A DNA stretch of 64,000 nucleotides from Endozoicomonas sp. SCSIO W0465 (GTDB lineage Bacteria; Pseudomonadota; Gammaproteobacteria; Pseudomonadales; Endozoicomonadaceae). The notes under the pieces are model-generated. The model worked only from the letters and a program-made list of their open reading frames with translations, ran no database searches and had not been told where the DNA came from. This document shows positions 24,554 to 33,821 of this stretch, in pieces. Position numbers and translations under genes: made by a program. Each line of letters opens with the position of its first letter. The first letter of the stretch is position 1. The stretch spans positions 4,690,001 to 4,754,000 of the forward strand of contig NZ_CP092417.1 in NCBI RefSeq assembly GCF_023716865.1, given 5' to 3'.

Positions 24554-25918
24554 ATGAAAAAGGAAAGTCATAACTATCGAATCCCACCACAGATGGGTCT
24601 TAATTTCTCGGGGGAATTGATCGTGGATAATTTTGCCGGCGGTGGCGGTGCCAGTACCGGCATTGAAATGGCGATGGGCAGACCGGTGGATATTGCCATC
24701 AACCATGATCCTGAAGCGATTGCCATGCACACCATCAACCACCCTCATACCAAGCATTACTGCGAATCGGTTTGGAAAGTGGATCCGGTTGAAGCCTGCA
24801 ATGGTCGCCCGGTAGCATTGGCCTGGTTCTCTCCAGACTGCAAACATTTCTCCAAAGCCAAAGGGGGGAAATCAAAAAGTAAAAAGATTCGTGGACTTGC
24901 CTGGGTAGCGGTGCGCTGGGCCAAGCGCGTTCGCCCTCGGGTAATCATGCTGGAGAATGTCGAAGAGTTTCAGGACTGGGGGCCACTGCTGGAGGATGGT
25001 TCGGCTTGCCCTGCACGTAAGGGTGATACCTTCCGGCAGTTTGTTGGTCAGTTGGAATCCTATGGTTACCAGGTTCAATGGAAAGAGCTGAGAGCCTGCG
25101 ACTATGGAGCACCCACCATCAGAAAACGTCTGTTCCTGATCGCCCGTTGTGATGGTCAGCCGATTGTTTGGCCATCAGAAACCCACGGACCGGGACTGAC
25201 TCCTTATAAGACAGCCGCCGATTGTATTGACTGGTCAATACCCTGCCCCAGCATTTTTGAGCGTAAGAAACCACTGGCAGAAAACACACTGCGCCGGATT
25301 GCCAAAGGCATTGAGAAGTTTGTGGTGGATAGCCCGAAGCCGTTTATTGTGCCTATCGCCCATTACAACGGTCGGGATCTGGCTCAATCCATTGAGCAAC
25401 CATTGCGCACCATTACCGCTTATCCAAAGGGAGGTTCGTTTTCACTGGTTACTGCATTCATAGCCAAGCATTACACCGGCGTTACCGGCTCTTCCATGAA
25501 AGAGCCACTACACACCATCACCAGCAAAGACCATAACGCACTGGTGACCGCACAACTGCAGAAGCGAAATAGCCATTCTGAAAAAGTCCATGCGTTTCTG
25601 GTGAAGTATTACGGAGCAGGTGATGGTCAGAGTATTACCGAACCCTGCCACACCATTACCAGCCGTGACCGCTTCGGTCTGGTCACTGTGGCAGGCGAAC
25701 CCTATTCCATCGTCGATATCGGCATGAGAATGCTCTCACCCCGCGAGCTCTACACCGCCAACGGCTTTCCCGCTGATTACATCATCGACCACGGTGCCAG
25801 CGGAAAGCGTCTCACTAAAACCAACCAGGTCGCCCGCTGCGGCAACGCAGTACCACCCCAGTTTTCCGAAGCACTGGTGCGGGCAAATCTCACCAGACTG
25901 GCCAGACAAGTTGCCTGA
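24554..25918 (+). CDS. Phage-type C5 cytosine DNA methyltransferase
   Basis: A 454-residue methyltransferase. Motif I is VDNFAGGGGASTG (about 23-35). Motif IV is FSPDCKHFSKAKGG (catalytic Cys about 97; SPDC in place of the usual PPC, as in a phage branch of the family). Motif VI is MLENVEEF, motif VIII ACDYGAPTIRKRLFLIAR, and motif X CGNAVPPQFSEALV near the end. The 260-400 region with repeated HTITS blocks would be the target recognition domain. No restriction partner is nearby, so it probably protects the phage from host restriction. Confidence 0.9.
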   Translation: MKKESHNYRIPPQMGLNFSGELIVDNFAGGGGASTGIEMAMGRPVDIAINHDPEAIAMHTINHPHTKHYCESVWKVDPVEACNGRPVALAWFSPDCKHFSKAKGGKSKSKKIRGLAWVAVRWAKRVRPRVIMLENVEEFQDWGPLLEDGSACPARKGDTFRQFVGQLESYGYQVQWKELRACDYGAPTIRKRLFLIARCDGQPIVWPSETHGPGLTPYKTAADCIDWSIPCPSIFERKKPLAENTLRRIAKGIEKFVVDSPKPFIVPIAHYNGRDLAQSIEQPLRTITAYPKGGSFSLVTAFIAKHYTGVTGSSMKEPLHTITSKDHNALVTAQLQKRNSHSEKVHAFLVKYYGAGDGQSITEPCHTITSRDRFGLVTVAGEPYSIVDIGMRMLSPRELYTANGFPADYIIDHGASGKRLTKTNQVARCGNAVPPQFSEALVRANLTRLARQVA

Positions 25919-25940
25919 GACAAAAAGGAACTTTTGTACC

Positions 25941-26153
25941 ATGGAGACATCCAATAAAGAGTCAACCCACCTTGTTACGGAAGAGCAGCTCAAGACATGG
26001 ACGCAATATAGCCGTACCAAAGACCTGTTGGACTTCCTGAGAGCCAATGGCATCACCTACTTTCGAGGTCGTGGTGGTTCTGTAATGACCACGATCCAGG
26101 CGGTTAATGCTCCACTGAAAGTTGGCAAAGATGATTCGCAGGACTTTTTTTGA
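25941..26153 (+). CDS. DUF4224 protein next to the integrase, excisionase-like
   Basis: A 70-residue protein from ATG 25941. HLVTEEQLKTWTQYSRTKDLLDFLRANGITYFRGRGGSVMTT is the DUF4224 pattern, in which a helix-turn-helix-like module is followed by a short wing. It is regularly found directly upstream of phage integrases and may direct excision. It ends just before the integrase start. Confidence 0.75.
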   Translation: METSNKESTHLVTEEQLKTWTQYSRTKDLLDFLRANGITYFRGRGGSVMTTIQAVNAPLKVGKDDSQDFF

Positions 26154-26164
26154 GAAGTATTGAA

Positions 26165-27181
26165 ATGGCAAAAAAGAAAAGAAAGCTGCCAAAAGACGTT
26201 TTCCTGTATCGCGGCCAGTTAGTCTACTGGCCGTATCTTGGCTGCTTTAACGGCAAAGGCAAACGGGGTAAGCGCGTTATTCTCGGGCCGTCGGATTTAC
26301 CAGAAGGTAAAATTTACCAGCTGCTGGATCAGGTGAAAGAGACTCGCAGAAAAACCGTTGAATGGTTGCTGTCTGCCTATATGGAAAGTGAAAAGTTCAA
26401 AAAGTTAAGCAAGTCCACCCGGCACAACCGTAAAGAAGTCTACTATCCCAAAATTATTGAGCGTCGTGGTCCAAATAACGGTACCCGGTTTGGTGACCTT
26501 TTACTTAACAACATTACCCCGGCCATGCTCCTGCGCCTGCTGAAAACCTTTGAGGGAAACCCGACCCGAAACCAGATAAAGACTTTTATCAGTGCAGCCT
26601 GGTCCTGGGGAATACTGGAGCATGAAGATATCCCCAGGCAGAACCCTGCCAAAGAAGTACCCAATTTTGAAGAAGAGTCCAGAACGTTCTACATCACGGA
26701 TGAGCTATACCGGAAAGTCAGGCGCACCATGAAACCCTTCTATCGGGCTGCCATGGAAATAGCCTACCAGTGTCGGGCAAGAGAAATTGAAATCTTTGCT
26801 CTGACCTATAACGACCTGCTCAAAGAGGGCATTTATCTCAAAAGAGCCAAAGGCAGTATTTCCGAAATCACGCTCTGGAACCGCAGACTCAGAACAGCGG
26901 TAGCCATGGTTAAATCCATCTGCACCAACAAACACAGCGAGTATCTTTTTCATGAACCTGACGGCTCACCAATAGAGCCTCAACGGTTTGCCTGCCGATT
27001 CAAAGACTGTATGCGTCGCCGTGTCGCTGCAGGAAAGATTACACCAGAAGAAAGGTTCACTTTTCACGATATGAAAGCAAAAGGTGTGTCCGATCATGAA
27101 GGCCAATACTCAGGCCACAGAACCGAAACAGGCAGGAAGATTTACATCCGAAAGGCACCAAAAATCAAAGGTTCCAAGTAA
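26165..27181 (+). CDS. int: Phage tyrosine recombinase (integrase)
   Basis: A 338-residue integrase from ATG 26165. The N-terminal arm-binding part (VFLYRGQLVYWPYLG) is followed by a core-binding domain (about 65-165) and the catalytic domain. CRAREIEIFALTYNDL holds the first Arg (about 214), FHDMKAKG the His with Lys in place of the second Arg, QYSGHRTETG the His, and RKIYIRK the nucleophilic Tyr near the C-terminus. It ends 105 bp from the 3' end of tRNA-Pro(CGG), the likely attachment site. Confidence 0.9.
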   Translation: MAKKKRKLPKDVFLYRGQLVYWPYLGCFNGKGKRGKRVILGPSDLPEGKIYQLLDQVKETRRKTVEWLLSAYMESEKFKKLSKSTRHNRKEVYYPKIIERRGPNNGTRFGDLLLNNITPAMLLRLLKTFEGNPTRNQIKTFISAAWSWGILEHEDIPRQNPAKEVPNFEEESRTFYITDELYRKVRRTMKPFYRAAMEIAYQCRAREIEIFALTYNDLLKEGIYLKRAKGSISEITLWNRRLRTAVAMVKSICTNKHSEYLFHEPDGSPIEPQRFACRFKDCMRRRVAAGKITPEERFTFHDMKAKGVSDHEGQYSGHRTETGRKIYIRKAPKIKGSK

Positions 27182-27286
27182 ACAACACAGGTTTTCTAAA
27201 CAATTGTTTTGTTCTCAATTTTGTTCTCAAAAGGGTTTCATTTAAATAATTATTTATATGTGATTCTCGTAAGCCCTTGATTTCCT

Positions 27287-27363
27287 TGGTCGGCGTGAGA
27301 GGATTCGAACCTCCGACCCTTTCGTCCCGAACGAAATGCGCTACCAGGCTGCGCTACACGCCG
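27287..27363 (-). tRNA. tRNA-Pro (CGG)
   Basis: A 77-base cloverleaf read on the - strand, beginning CGGCGTGTAGCGCAG and ending with an encoded CCA. The anticodon loop TTCGGGA gives CGG (27329-27327), reading CCG. The T-arm GGTTCGAATCC is standard. Its 3' end faces the integrase, the usual orientation for tRNA-targeting integrases. Confidence 0.95.
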
Positions 27364-27448
27364 AAGTAATTGCTATTTTAAACACACAGAAAAACCTGTC
27401 AATGTGACGAGAAAGAATTAGATAACACTTCAAGAAGGGAAAAAAGAT

Positions 27449-27525
27449 TGGTCGGGGTAGAGAGATTCGAACTCCCGACATCCTGCTCCCAAAGCAGGCG
27501 CGCTACCAGACTGCGCTATACCCCG
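27449..27525 (-). tRNA. tRNA-Pro (TGG)
   Basis: A 77-base cloverleaf on the - strand, beginning CGGGGTATAGCGCAG with encoded CCA. The loop TTTGGGA gives anticodon TGG (27491-27489), reading CCA. It lies 85 bp upstream of the other tRNA-Pro gene. An IS1634 element starts about 50 bp before its 5' end. Confidence 0.95.
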
Positions 27526-27593
27526 TTAGATGAACTCATCATATTGTTTTTTAAAGATAAGTCAACAGATAGAACCGTCATTCAGCACCCGTA

Positions 27594-29398
27594 TCAGGAA
27601 TAAATTTCCTGATACGGTCGCCCAAGAATTGAAATAATAGTCAACTGCCTTTCTTGTAATCCAACCACATGCTTTTCATGTCCATCGACCAATAGCACGT
27701 TGATACCCTGAAAGCAGAAAAACACCCAACGCGCTGTCGGGTTTTGGCAGGGTTTCCGCTTCATGTCCGGGAAAAACCGACTCTGTCGTTTTAGCTCATG
27801 CCTAATTCGATGCTGAATCGCCGCATACACTAACAGACACAGCGTCATCACCATCAGCAAGGCTTCTATTCGTTCCGGTTTCTTTAAAAACAGCGAAGAA
27901 ACCAGAAACTCCGGGCTCTTCAAAAACCGAAAGCCACGCTCTACTGACTGTTGTGATTTGTAAGTACTTAGCACTTCTGCTGTACTCAGCCGACTGTCGT
28001 CCAGATCATTCGTCGCCAGCACAAAGCAACCCAGAGAACACTCTGCATCTTTGCGACAGTCAACGGATACCCAAGGATATCCGCTCACATAATATTCAAT
28101 ACTGTCCGGTTTAGAGCCTTTCTCCGGACGACCTACCTTGGTATAGCAGGGTTTCTCAGTAATGACAGGTTCCGCCTGACAATAAATAGTGGCTCTTATT
28201 GGATTACAGACTGTTCCCAGATTGAACCTGGCTGAAGCACTTATCATTAAAGGCTCTCAGAGCTTTGCTCGGCAATTTGCCCTCAAGCCTTACATTGCGT
28301 GGTCCACATCCAATTTTCACTGCAGAGCAGTTCGGAAATCAAATAGAGCCTAAATAGTTTTTGACTGCCATTCATCGAACGCACGCAATGCGTCGGTTTC
28401 ACACTTGAAGGCTTTTTTGGCCAGTTTACTGGTCAGCGATTCTGCTTCTTTCTCAGACTTCTTTAGCATTTTTTTCAGCAGTGTTTTTTGTTCGCTCTTT
28501 CGAGCCTGCTCGCTGCGGACCAGAATCCAGCGCTGGGAGACACCCGCATGATCTGACAGCATTTCATGACTCTCATAGCCCTCAGCACCCTCCACTGGTG
28601 TCATTTCACAAGAAGCGACACTGTCAATCAGTTCTCTGGCTTCTTTGATTTTTGACGGAACCCGGGTGATAAATTGCTGGCCCTGCTGATGAAGTATCTG
28701 TACGTTATCTGTTGTATAAAGTGCTGCATCACCAATCAGGTAGCGATTATTCAGGGCTTCCCGGTAGGATTTCAAATGGCTGCTGATGACTTTTTTAAAG
28801 TTTTTATTGTCGTTTACGTTGCCACTGGACGCTTTCATAAAAACGGGAATACCGGCCTGATTTTCCGTCATCATCAGCAGTATTGCCTGGTTGAGCTCGG
28901 GTCGATGATCCCTGCTGTATCCACGACAGAGTTTGATATAGTGCATATCTTCTTCGTCGACGTCAGATTCGCTGTTATAAACGCCGTCCACATGCAAGCT
29001 TGTTGAGTCAAGGTTCAGAGCCTTGCACGGCAGTTTTAAGACATTCACTGCCTTGACAGCCAGCGATAAATAGACCTCACTTACATCCAGTTCAAAAAGC
29101 TGATCCAGGCTCTGCCGAGTACACTGTCGTTAATGTGTTCGGGTTTAATACCGGGCCTGATGAGTTTATCCAGCGGTTTATCAGCATGAAACTCCGGGAA
29201 CATATGAAGCGTGCGGGCAGTGAACCCAAGGCCGTTAAGCAGCATTGATACTACGGTTTCGCCAAAGGAAATATTCCGGTGTTCAGATTGGTTAGGAACC
29301 AGGGAATCCAGATGATTAGAGATACCGAGTTCTTTGCACATACCGGCAACCAAACCCATATGATCGATACGTTGAATGTGGAACTGATGAGGATGCAT
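27594..29398 (-). pseudogene. IS1634-family transposase, frameshifted and split by a MITE
   Basis: Three pieces on the - strand: 29398-29081 (DUF4277-like start, DHMGLVAGMCKELGI), 29048-28350 (LDSTSLHVDG with the first Asp, LIGDAALYTTDN with the second) and 28247-27594 (KSQQSVERGFRFLKSPEF with the catalytic Glu). The first break is a one-base deletion: GG at 29107-29108 where GGG would give RALDQLFELDV. The second is the MITE; removing it and one 8-bp copy joins QSKTIYCQAEP in frame. It cannot make active transposase. Confidence 0.9.
28191..28350. mobile_element. 160-bp MITE with IS1595-type ends, inside the IS1634 transposase
   Basis: Ends GGCTCTTATTGGATTACAGA (left, 28191) and, inverted, GGCTCTATTTGATTTCCGAA (right) are imperfect inverted repeats. 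TAAATAGT at 28183-28190 and 28351-28358 is a perfect 8-bp target duplication, as IS1595 elements make. It has no coding capacity. Confidence 0.88.
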
Positions 29399-29679
29399 TG
29401 GACATGTTCATTCTGAGAATTTTTTACATTTTAGCCGGTGTAGGGAAATTCTCAGATTGAGTGCTGAATGACGGATAGAAGTAAAAATGTCAGGGCAAGC
29501 TCATTTGGCTGCAATCAGATTTGCTCTCTGTAAAAGCAGCTCCAAATACTTATCACTACACGGGGTGCGCCAAAGGATAACGATGGTTATCGGCTCGAAC
29601 TTCGGTCAAACTTGCGAATAGGTTCAGAAACATCAGTAGCATCCAACAAAGGGTGATTGCAGGATGCCGGATTATTTTA

Positions 29680-30711
29680 GGCTCTTTTCCAATTCCAGAC
29701 TGCTATGTAACCAGCAAGTTGACTAAGGGCTGAAGAAGACTTTTGCCTCTTCGGCCAATATTATGCAAAAACTCAAAAAAGCCAAGGTAAAGGGGTAAAG
29801 CCTCTTGGGATATTCCCCTGTGAGGCCTTAGCCACGAGCGTAGAAGTGACCAAAACCCCTCCATAGTATTAACATGCACCTCGTAAATACCGTCTTTGTC
29901 ATCATCACGAGCATACTCACCTTTGCCGTGACAGACCGTTTTATGTCTGAAGCCCCAGCTTTCAAGGTCATCATAGATGTTGTATTCATCGGTATAAATC
30001 TGGCTCTGTGGGGCTACGTGTTTCTTGATAAATGGTTCGATTGTCGCCTTCTTAACGTTCGACAGCATGTTGATAATGACCTGACCTCCCCTTTGAATCA
30101 TTCCCAATACCGGCGGTTTGTCTTTTTCAAGAGTCCCACGGCCCGGAGCGCCTTTAAGCCTTCTTTTTCTCGGTGGACGATCCAGATTTTTTTAATGCTT
30201 CAGGGTGTCCCTTGTGACCAGCTACAATGTAGACCTCGTCGAATTCAACTTCGCCATCAAGAATCACTTCAGGCTTTCGGTCAACAACACCATTTCGTAA
30301 GACTGTGGTCATATGGTGTGCATCACTGACACACAGATCAAGTTCCTGAGCTATCTGGCTGTTGGAGACGTTCAGCCCCATTAAATAGAGACAGGCAATC
30401 CAGACTTTGAGTGGTCGGTGGTGTCCTGCGAAAACCGTATTTGTCAGGTCATCGAAGTAGCGCTTACAGGACTTACAGTAATAGTGCTGGCACTCTACCT
30501 GCACATTGTCGTGTCCATTCTTTTTGACATTCTCAGAATCACAGTGCGGACAGAGAACAGTGCCATCTGGCCAGCGGTTCTCACGGATCATCTCAAAGCA
30601 GGTGTCATTACTGATGATATCTGAGATTCGGCCTATATTCATGGTCAATGCTGGCGATGGCTAATTATATCCACCAAGGATAGTTCAGCAGTTCGGAATT
30701 CGAAAAGAGCC
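29680..30711 (-). mobile_element. IS1595-family element (GGCTCTTTTC ends)
   Basis: Ends GGCTCTTTTCCAATTCCAGA (29680) and the inverse of GAATTCGAAAAGAGCC (to 30711) match with few differences. TTATTTTA at 29672-29679 and 30712-30719 is a perfect 8-bp target duplication. Its ends resemble those of the two MITEs in this window. Confidence 0.93.
29703..30648 (-). pseudogene. IS1595-family transposase, frameshifted in a poly-A run
   Basis: The first part (30648-30154) has the zinc ribbon CPHCDSENVKKNGHDNVQVECQ...CKSC and GEVEFDEVYI (first Asp). The second (open from about 30180 to 29703) has RPPRKRRLKGAPGRGTLEKDKPPV, IYTDEYNIYDDL (second Asp) and VHVNTMEGFWSLLRSW (third residue). They are joined by skipping one base in a seven-A run (+ strand T 30187-30193); six would give ALKNLDRPPRKRR. 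One-base expansion is the simplest cause. Confidence 0.88.
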
Positions 30712-30744
30712 TTATTTTATTGCGAGTTTTGCTTTAGGCCAAAT

Positions 30745-32352
30745 GTAACTATTCAGCACTGAGCAAAGGCATATTACAGTAATTCCGAACAGCTCTATGA
30801 AGTGATTGATATATGTCCATTCCCTGTTTTCTGGCAGACGACAAATAGCTGCGAATCCGTGCAAACATAGAACCACCGTCTGCACTCCTGAAGCAGCCTG
30901 AGATTTTCTGCTTTAACTTGGCCATTCGAACATCCCGCTCACTGCCATTGTTATCGAAGGGAATGGTAAAATCTGACATGAAGCGCAGTGTCTCAGCCTT
31001 GAACTCAGTGAGTCGTTTGAAGAGATTGTAAGCTTTAGTATTCTTGACTTTCTTGCGCTTAAGCTCCTCTCGTTGCTTCTCCATATAGACGACTTCTTTC
31101 ATTAGAGCCCGCTGAAGCAACCGGTCATAAATCTTCTCGATTCGTTCACAGACAACACTTGGCATCTGTAGCATACCTATGGTCTTAAAGCCCTTGCAGT
31201 AATGCCAGGAAAGCCTCAGTAGCTTCATCAATCGCAACGCCAGTTGATTGCTGTCCCTATCAACAACACCCAAAAGCTCCCTCAGGTGATGGGCATTGCA
31301 AAGTACGTGAGTTGCCGCATATGCAAAATAGGATTTCCAATGATCATGAACCAGAACGCCTGCAAATGTTAGCAGTATGCCCATCGTGTCCATGGCCTCA
31401 CGACCTCGCTTTTCAGACAAGTAGTAGAGCGTCCATTGTTCATCCCGCATAACGTGTAGCCAGTGCAAAGAGCCCTCGGCCCGCATACCCGTTTCATCGG
31501 CTCCGGCAACAGACGATTCCCGCAAGGCGTCACGAATAACCTCTTCAGTAGAAGCCAGATTTTCATAGGTTCTGGCCACAAAATTGGCGACAGTGCCTGC
31601 ACTTACACTCATTTTATAGAGAGTATTAAAATACTCTGACACGCGCTTAAAAGGCAGGAAATGGTATTGGTTAAGATAGACGGCCATAGCCTGTGTGGCT
31701 GAGCCATATTGTGCGGCAGCGGTAACACCTTCCGGGAATTCAGCCTGATTCCGACAACCACAAGTGCAGATTTTTACTTCAGCTCTATGGGCCGTTACTT
31801 CAAATTCACCCGGTCTCCCTGGTTCAAACACCTGTCGTTCAATATATTTGACCGGCTCACTATCAAGAAGAGACGCCTGACATTTATTGCATTCTTTAAC
31901 CGGAAGGTACTCAATATAGTCAGGGATATCGACCTGTTTAAGACAAGTGCCCTGATGCCCTTTCTTTCCACCGGCTTTATTACCAGAAGACTGTCTCAGA
32001 CTTTTAGGATTGGGTTTTTCATCCGATGGATCGGTACCTTTATCTGCGGAAAGGTCGTCAGAATGATCTGGAGAATTACTGTTTTTACAAGGTTTTTGAT
32101 AACCATCAGACGATGGCGGCTTGCTGCTGTTTTGACTGTTCTTGCCAACCTTTTCTTCCAATTCTCGACATCGCTCTTCCAGACAGGCAACTCTCATCCG
32201 CAGCTCTGCATTCTCTTTCAAGAGAATCTCAGCCGACATAGTTGCGGGTAGTTCTGGAATCATGCTGGCGAATATTGTGGAAAAATGGTGCTTAAGAGGA
32301 TGGTATAAAAATCAGAAAATTCCAGATTTATGTGGGGGTGCTGAACAGTTAC
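30745..32352 (-). mobile_element. IS66-family element, single-transposase type
   Basis: Ends GTAACTATTCAGCAC (30745-30759) and the inverse GTGCTGAACAGTTAC (to 32352) form inverted repeats. The flanks (GGCCAAAT left, CTGGATTC right) are not duplicated, although IS66 normally makes 8 bp. No tnpA or tnpB is present. Confidence 0.85.
30749..32263 (-). CDS. IS66-family transposase (TnpC)
   Basis: A 504-residue transposase. An N-terminal leucine-zipper-like coiled coil (about 10-45) is followed by NSSKPPSSDGYQKP and the zinc-finger region CNKCQASL...CTCGC. In the catalytic domain, SVAGADETGMRAEG holds the first Asp, GVLVHDHWKSYF the second, and FDNNGSERDVRMAKLKQKISG the Glu. The frame is intact. 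It ends four bases after the left terminus, typical for compact IS66. Confidence 0.93.
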   Translation of the reverse strand: MIPELPATMSAEILLKENAELRMRVACLEERCRELEEKVGKNSQNSSKPPSSDGYQKPCKNSNSPDHSDDLSADKGTDPSDEKPNPKSLRQSSGNKAGGKKGHQGTCLKQVDIPDYIEYLPVKECNKCQASLLDSEPVKYIERQVFEPGRPGEFEVTAHRAEVKICTCGCRNQAEFPEGVTAAAQYGSATQAMAVYLNQYHFLPFKRVSEYFNTLYKMSVSAGTVANFVARTYENLASTEEVIRDALRESSVAGADETGMRAEGSLHWLHVMRDEQWTLYYLSEKRGREAMDTMGILLTFAGVLVHDHWKSYFAYAATHVLCNAHHLRELLGVVDRDSNQLALRLMKLLRLSWHYCKGFKTIGMLQMPSVVCERIEKIYDRLLQRALMKEVVYMEKQREELKRKKVKNTKAYNLFKRLTEFKAETLRFMSDFTIPFDNNGSERDVRMAKLKQKISGCFRSADGGSMFARIRSYLSSARKQGMDIYQSLHRAVRNYCNMPLLSAE

Positions 32353-32374
32353 CTGGATTCCTGTGGAATCAATT

Positions 32375-33211
32375 ATGGCTCTCAGTATCAGTGAGCTGAG
32401 CTTTACTCTGCTGATTGGCTGCCTGATCGGCCTTGCCTTGGGAATGACCGGCGTCGGGGGCGGTGTCTTAATGATCCCTATATTAAGAGGTGTATTCGGT
32501 ATGAATCCGGTACTGGCCGTTGGTACCGCCAGCCTGTGTGCCTTTTTGATGAAAATCAATGCGGCAGCGATTCATATCCGTATGGGCAATATCAGCTGGC
32601 GGAAAAGCGGCCTGATGCTGGCCGGAGCTATCCCCGCTACATTTTTGACCACACAATATATTGTTCGACTGTCGCAGAATCCCGAGACTGCAAGCTTTAT
32701 CAATGGCACCGTGGACCTGATGGTTATTGCCGCGATTGTGTTGTCCCTGGTCAGTATGGTTTATAAAGATCTGAAAGATTTGAAAAGCAGGAAAAAGCCG
32801 GAAGTGACAGTAGCAGAGACAACCGAAGAAATGATTCCCATGGGCAATATAGCTCCCTGGCGGCCGCTGCTGGCCGGCGTTGGATCAGGTGTTGTGATTG
32901 GTGCAACTGGCGTAGGTGGTGGTGTACTGTTGCTGCCGATTCTGACCGTACTGTTACAGGTAAACATCAAACAGGCCGTGGGATCTTCTATTGTCATTGC
33001 CCTATTGCTCTCTGGCCTGTCCGCTCTCAATTATGCTGATGGTGGTCAGGCGGATATGACCACGGCCATTGTCCTGATTGCCGGCTCTATGATTGGTGTG
33101 CCCATTGCCGGAAAGCTGGTAAAGGTACTTTCTGACACCTTATTGCATCGAATTACACTGGGTTTGATTGCTGTCAGTGCATTGATGATGCTCTCCAGTT
33201 CATTGGCTTGA
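32375..33211 (+). CDS. TauE/SafE-family membrane exporter
   Basis: A 278-residue inner-membrane protein with about eight hydrophobic segments and two copies of the family motif: GLALGMTGVGGGVLMIPIL (about 18-36) and GVVIGATGVGGGVLLLPILTVLL (about 167-190). Each half ends in a GTASLCA/GSSIVIA helix. Members export sulfite, sulfoacetate or similar organic anions; the substrate here is unknown. An IS66 element ends only 22 bp before the ATG, so its native promoter has probably been cut off or replaced by an IS-borne one. Confidence 0.85.
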   Translation: MALSISELSFTLLIGCLIGLALGMTGVGGGVLMIPILRGVFGMNPVLAVGTASLCAFLMKINAAAIHIRMGNISWRKSGLMLAGAIPATFLTTQYIVRLSQNPETASFINGTVDLMVIAAIVLSLVSMVYKDLKDLKSRKKPEVTVAETTEEMIPMGNIAPWRPLLAGVGSGVVIGATGVGGGVLLLPILTVLLQVNIKQAVGSSIVIALLLSGLSALNYADGGQADMTTAIVLIAGSMIGVPIAGKLVKVLSDTLLHRITLGLIAVSALMMLSSSLA

Positions 33212-33427
33212 GCGCGTGATCGCCAAAAGCGTTGAGGTGATGGTGTGTCGCTTGCCTGAACAGGCATTCGTCGGTTCTGGTGAGCCATGCATTGTGATGG
33301 ATGCAACACCTGATTAATTGATCTGTGTCAGAATTCGCTCACTATTGATCAAGTAATATGATAATTCGAAATAAAACGATCAACCAACCTGATCAGCTTT
33401 ATGCTTTGATATCATGCTGGTGCTGCA

Positions 33428-33707
33428 TAGGGCCTGTTGACGTTTCGTTGCGTGCTCAGCGTATCAGGGCGCTCCTATGATGAGGCGCGGCATTGCAGGA
33501 AGGCTGGTTGCCTTTCAAAATGTCGCAACGAAGTCATAGGGGCGCCCTGATACGCCCGAAGGGTGGCTCAGAAAAGCGCCATCTGCTTTGTCAGACTTGC
33601 TTGACGTAGAATAACTACGCGCTGCGCAAGTCTTTCGCGCATATGACGCTTTTCTGAGCCAAACTGCGCGTCCCGCTGAGCTCGCAACGAAACGTCAACA
33701 GGCCCTA
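33428..33707. repeat. 280-bp nested palindromic element (MITE-like)
   Basis: Outer arms of 25 bp (starting TAGGGCCTGTTGACGTTTCG at 33428) pair perfectly with 33683-33707. Inside lie two hairpins. One is GTATCAGGGCGCTCCTATGA (33461-33480) with 33534-33553. The other is GGCTCAGAAAAGCG (33565-33578) with 33647-33660, itself holding GACTTGC/GCAAGTC. No target duplication is clear. A related end (AACGAAAC...CAACAGGCCCT) lies at 51847-51866. It has no coding frame. Confidence 0.8.
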
Positions 33708-33821
33708 GCCATAAGCCATAAAAAGCCATAAGGTGATGGGTGTTATATAAGCCTTAATATTTATGAGCTGACAGAAAATCCGGTTGCACTGAACACCAAA
33801 TAATTACTTTTGGCGAGCTCG

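Larger units (their letters stand above)
27575..29474 (-). mobile_element. IS1634-family element
   Basis: Perfect 14-bp ends CCGTCATTCAGCAC (27575-27588) and GTGCTGAATGACGG (29461-29474) are flanked by ATAGAA at 27569-27574 and 29475-29480, a 6-bp target duplication fitting the family. It carries an inserted MITE (28191-28350). Confidence 0.93.

Noticed and set aside
30154..30200. Programmed frameshift at the seven-A run of the IS1595 transposase
   Set aside because: A +1 shift would be needed, which A runs rarely promote, and other breaks in the window are plain run-length changes.
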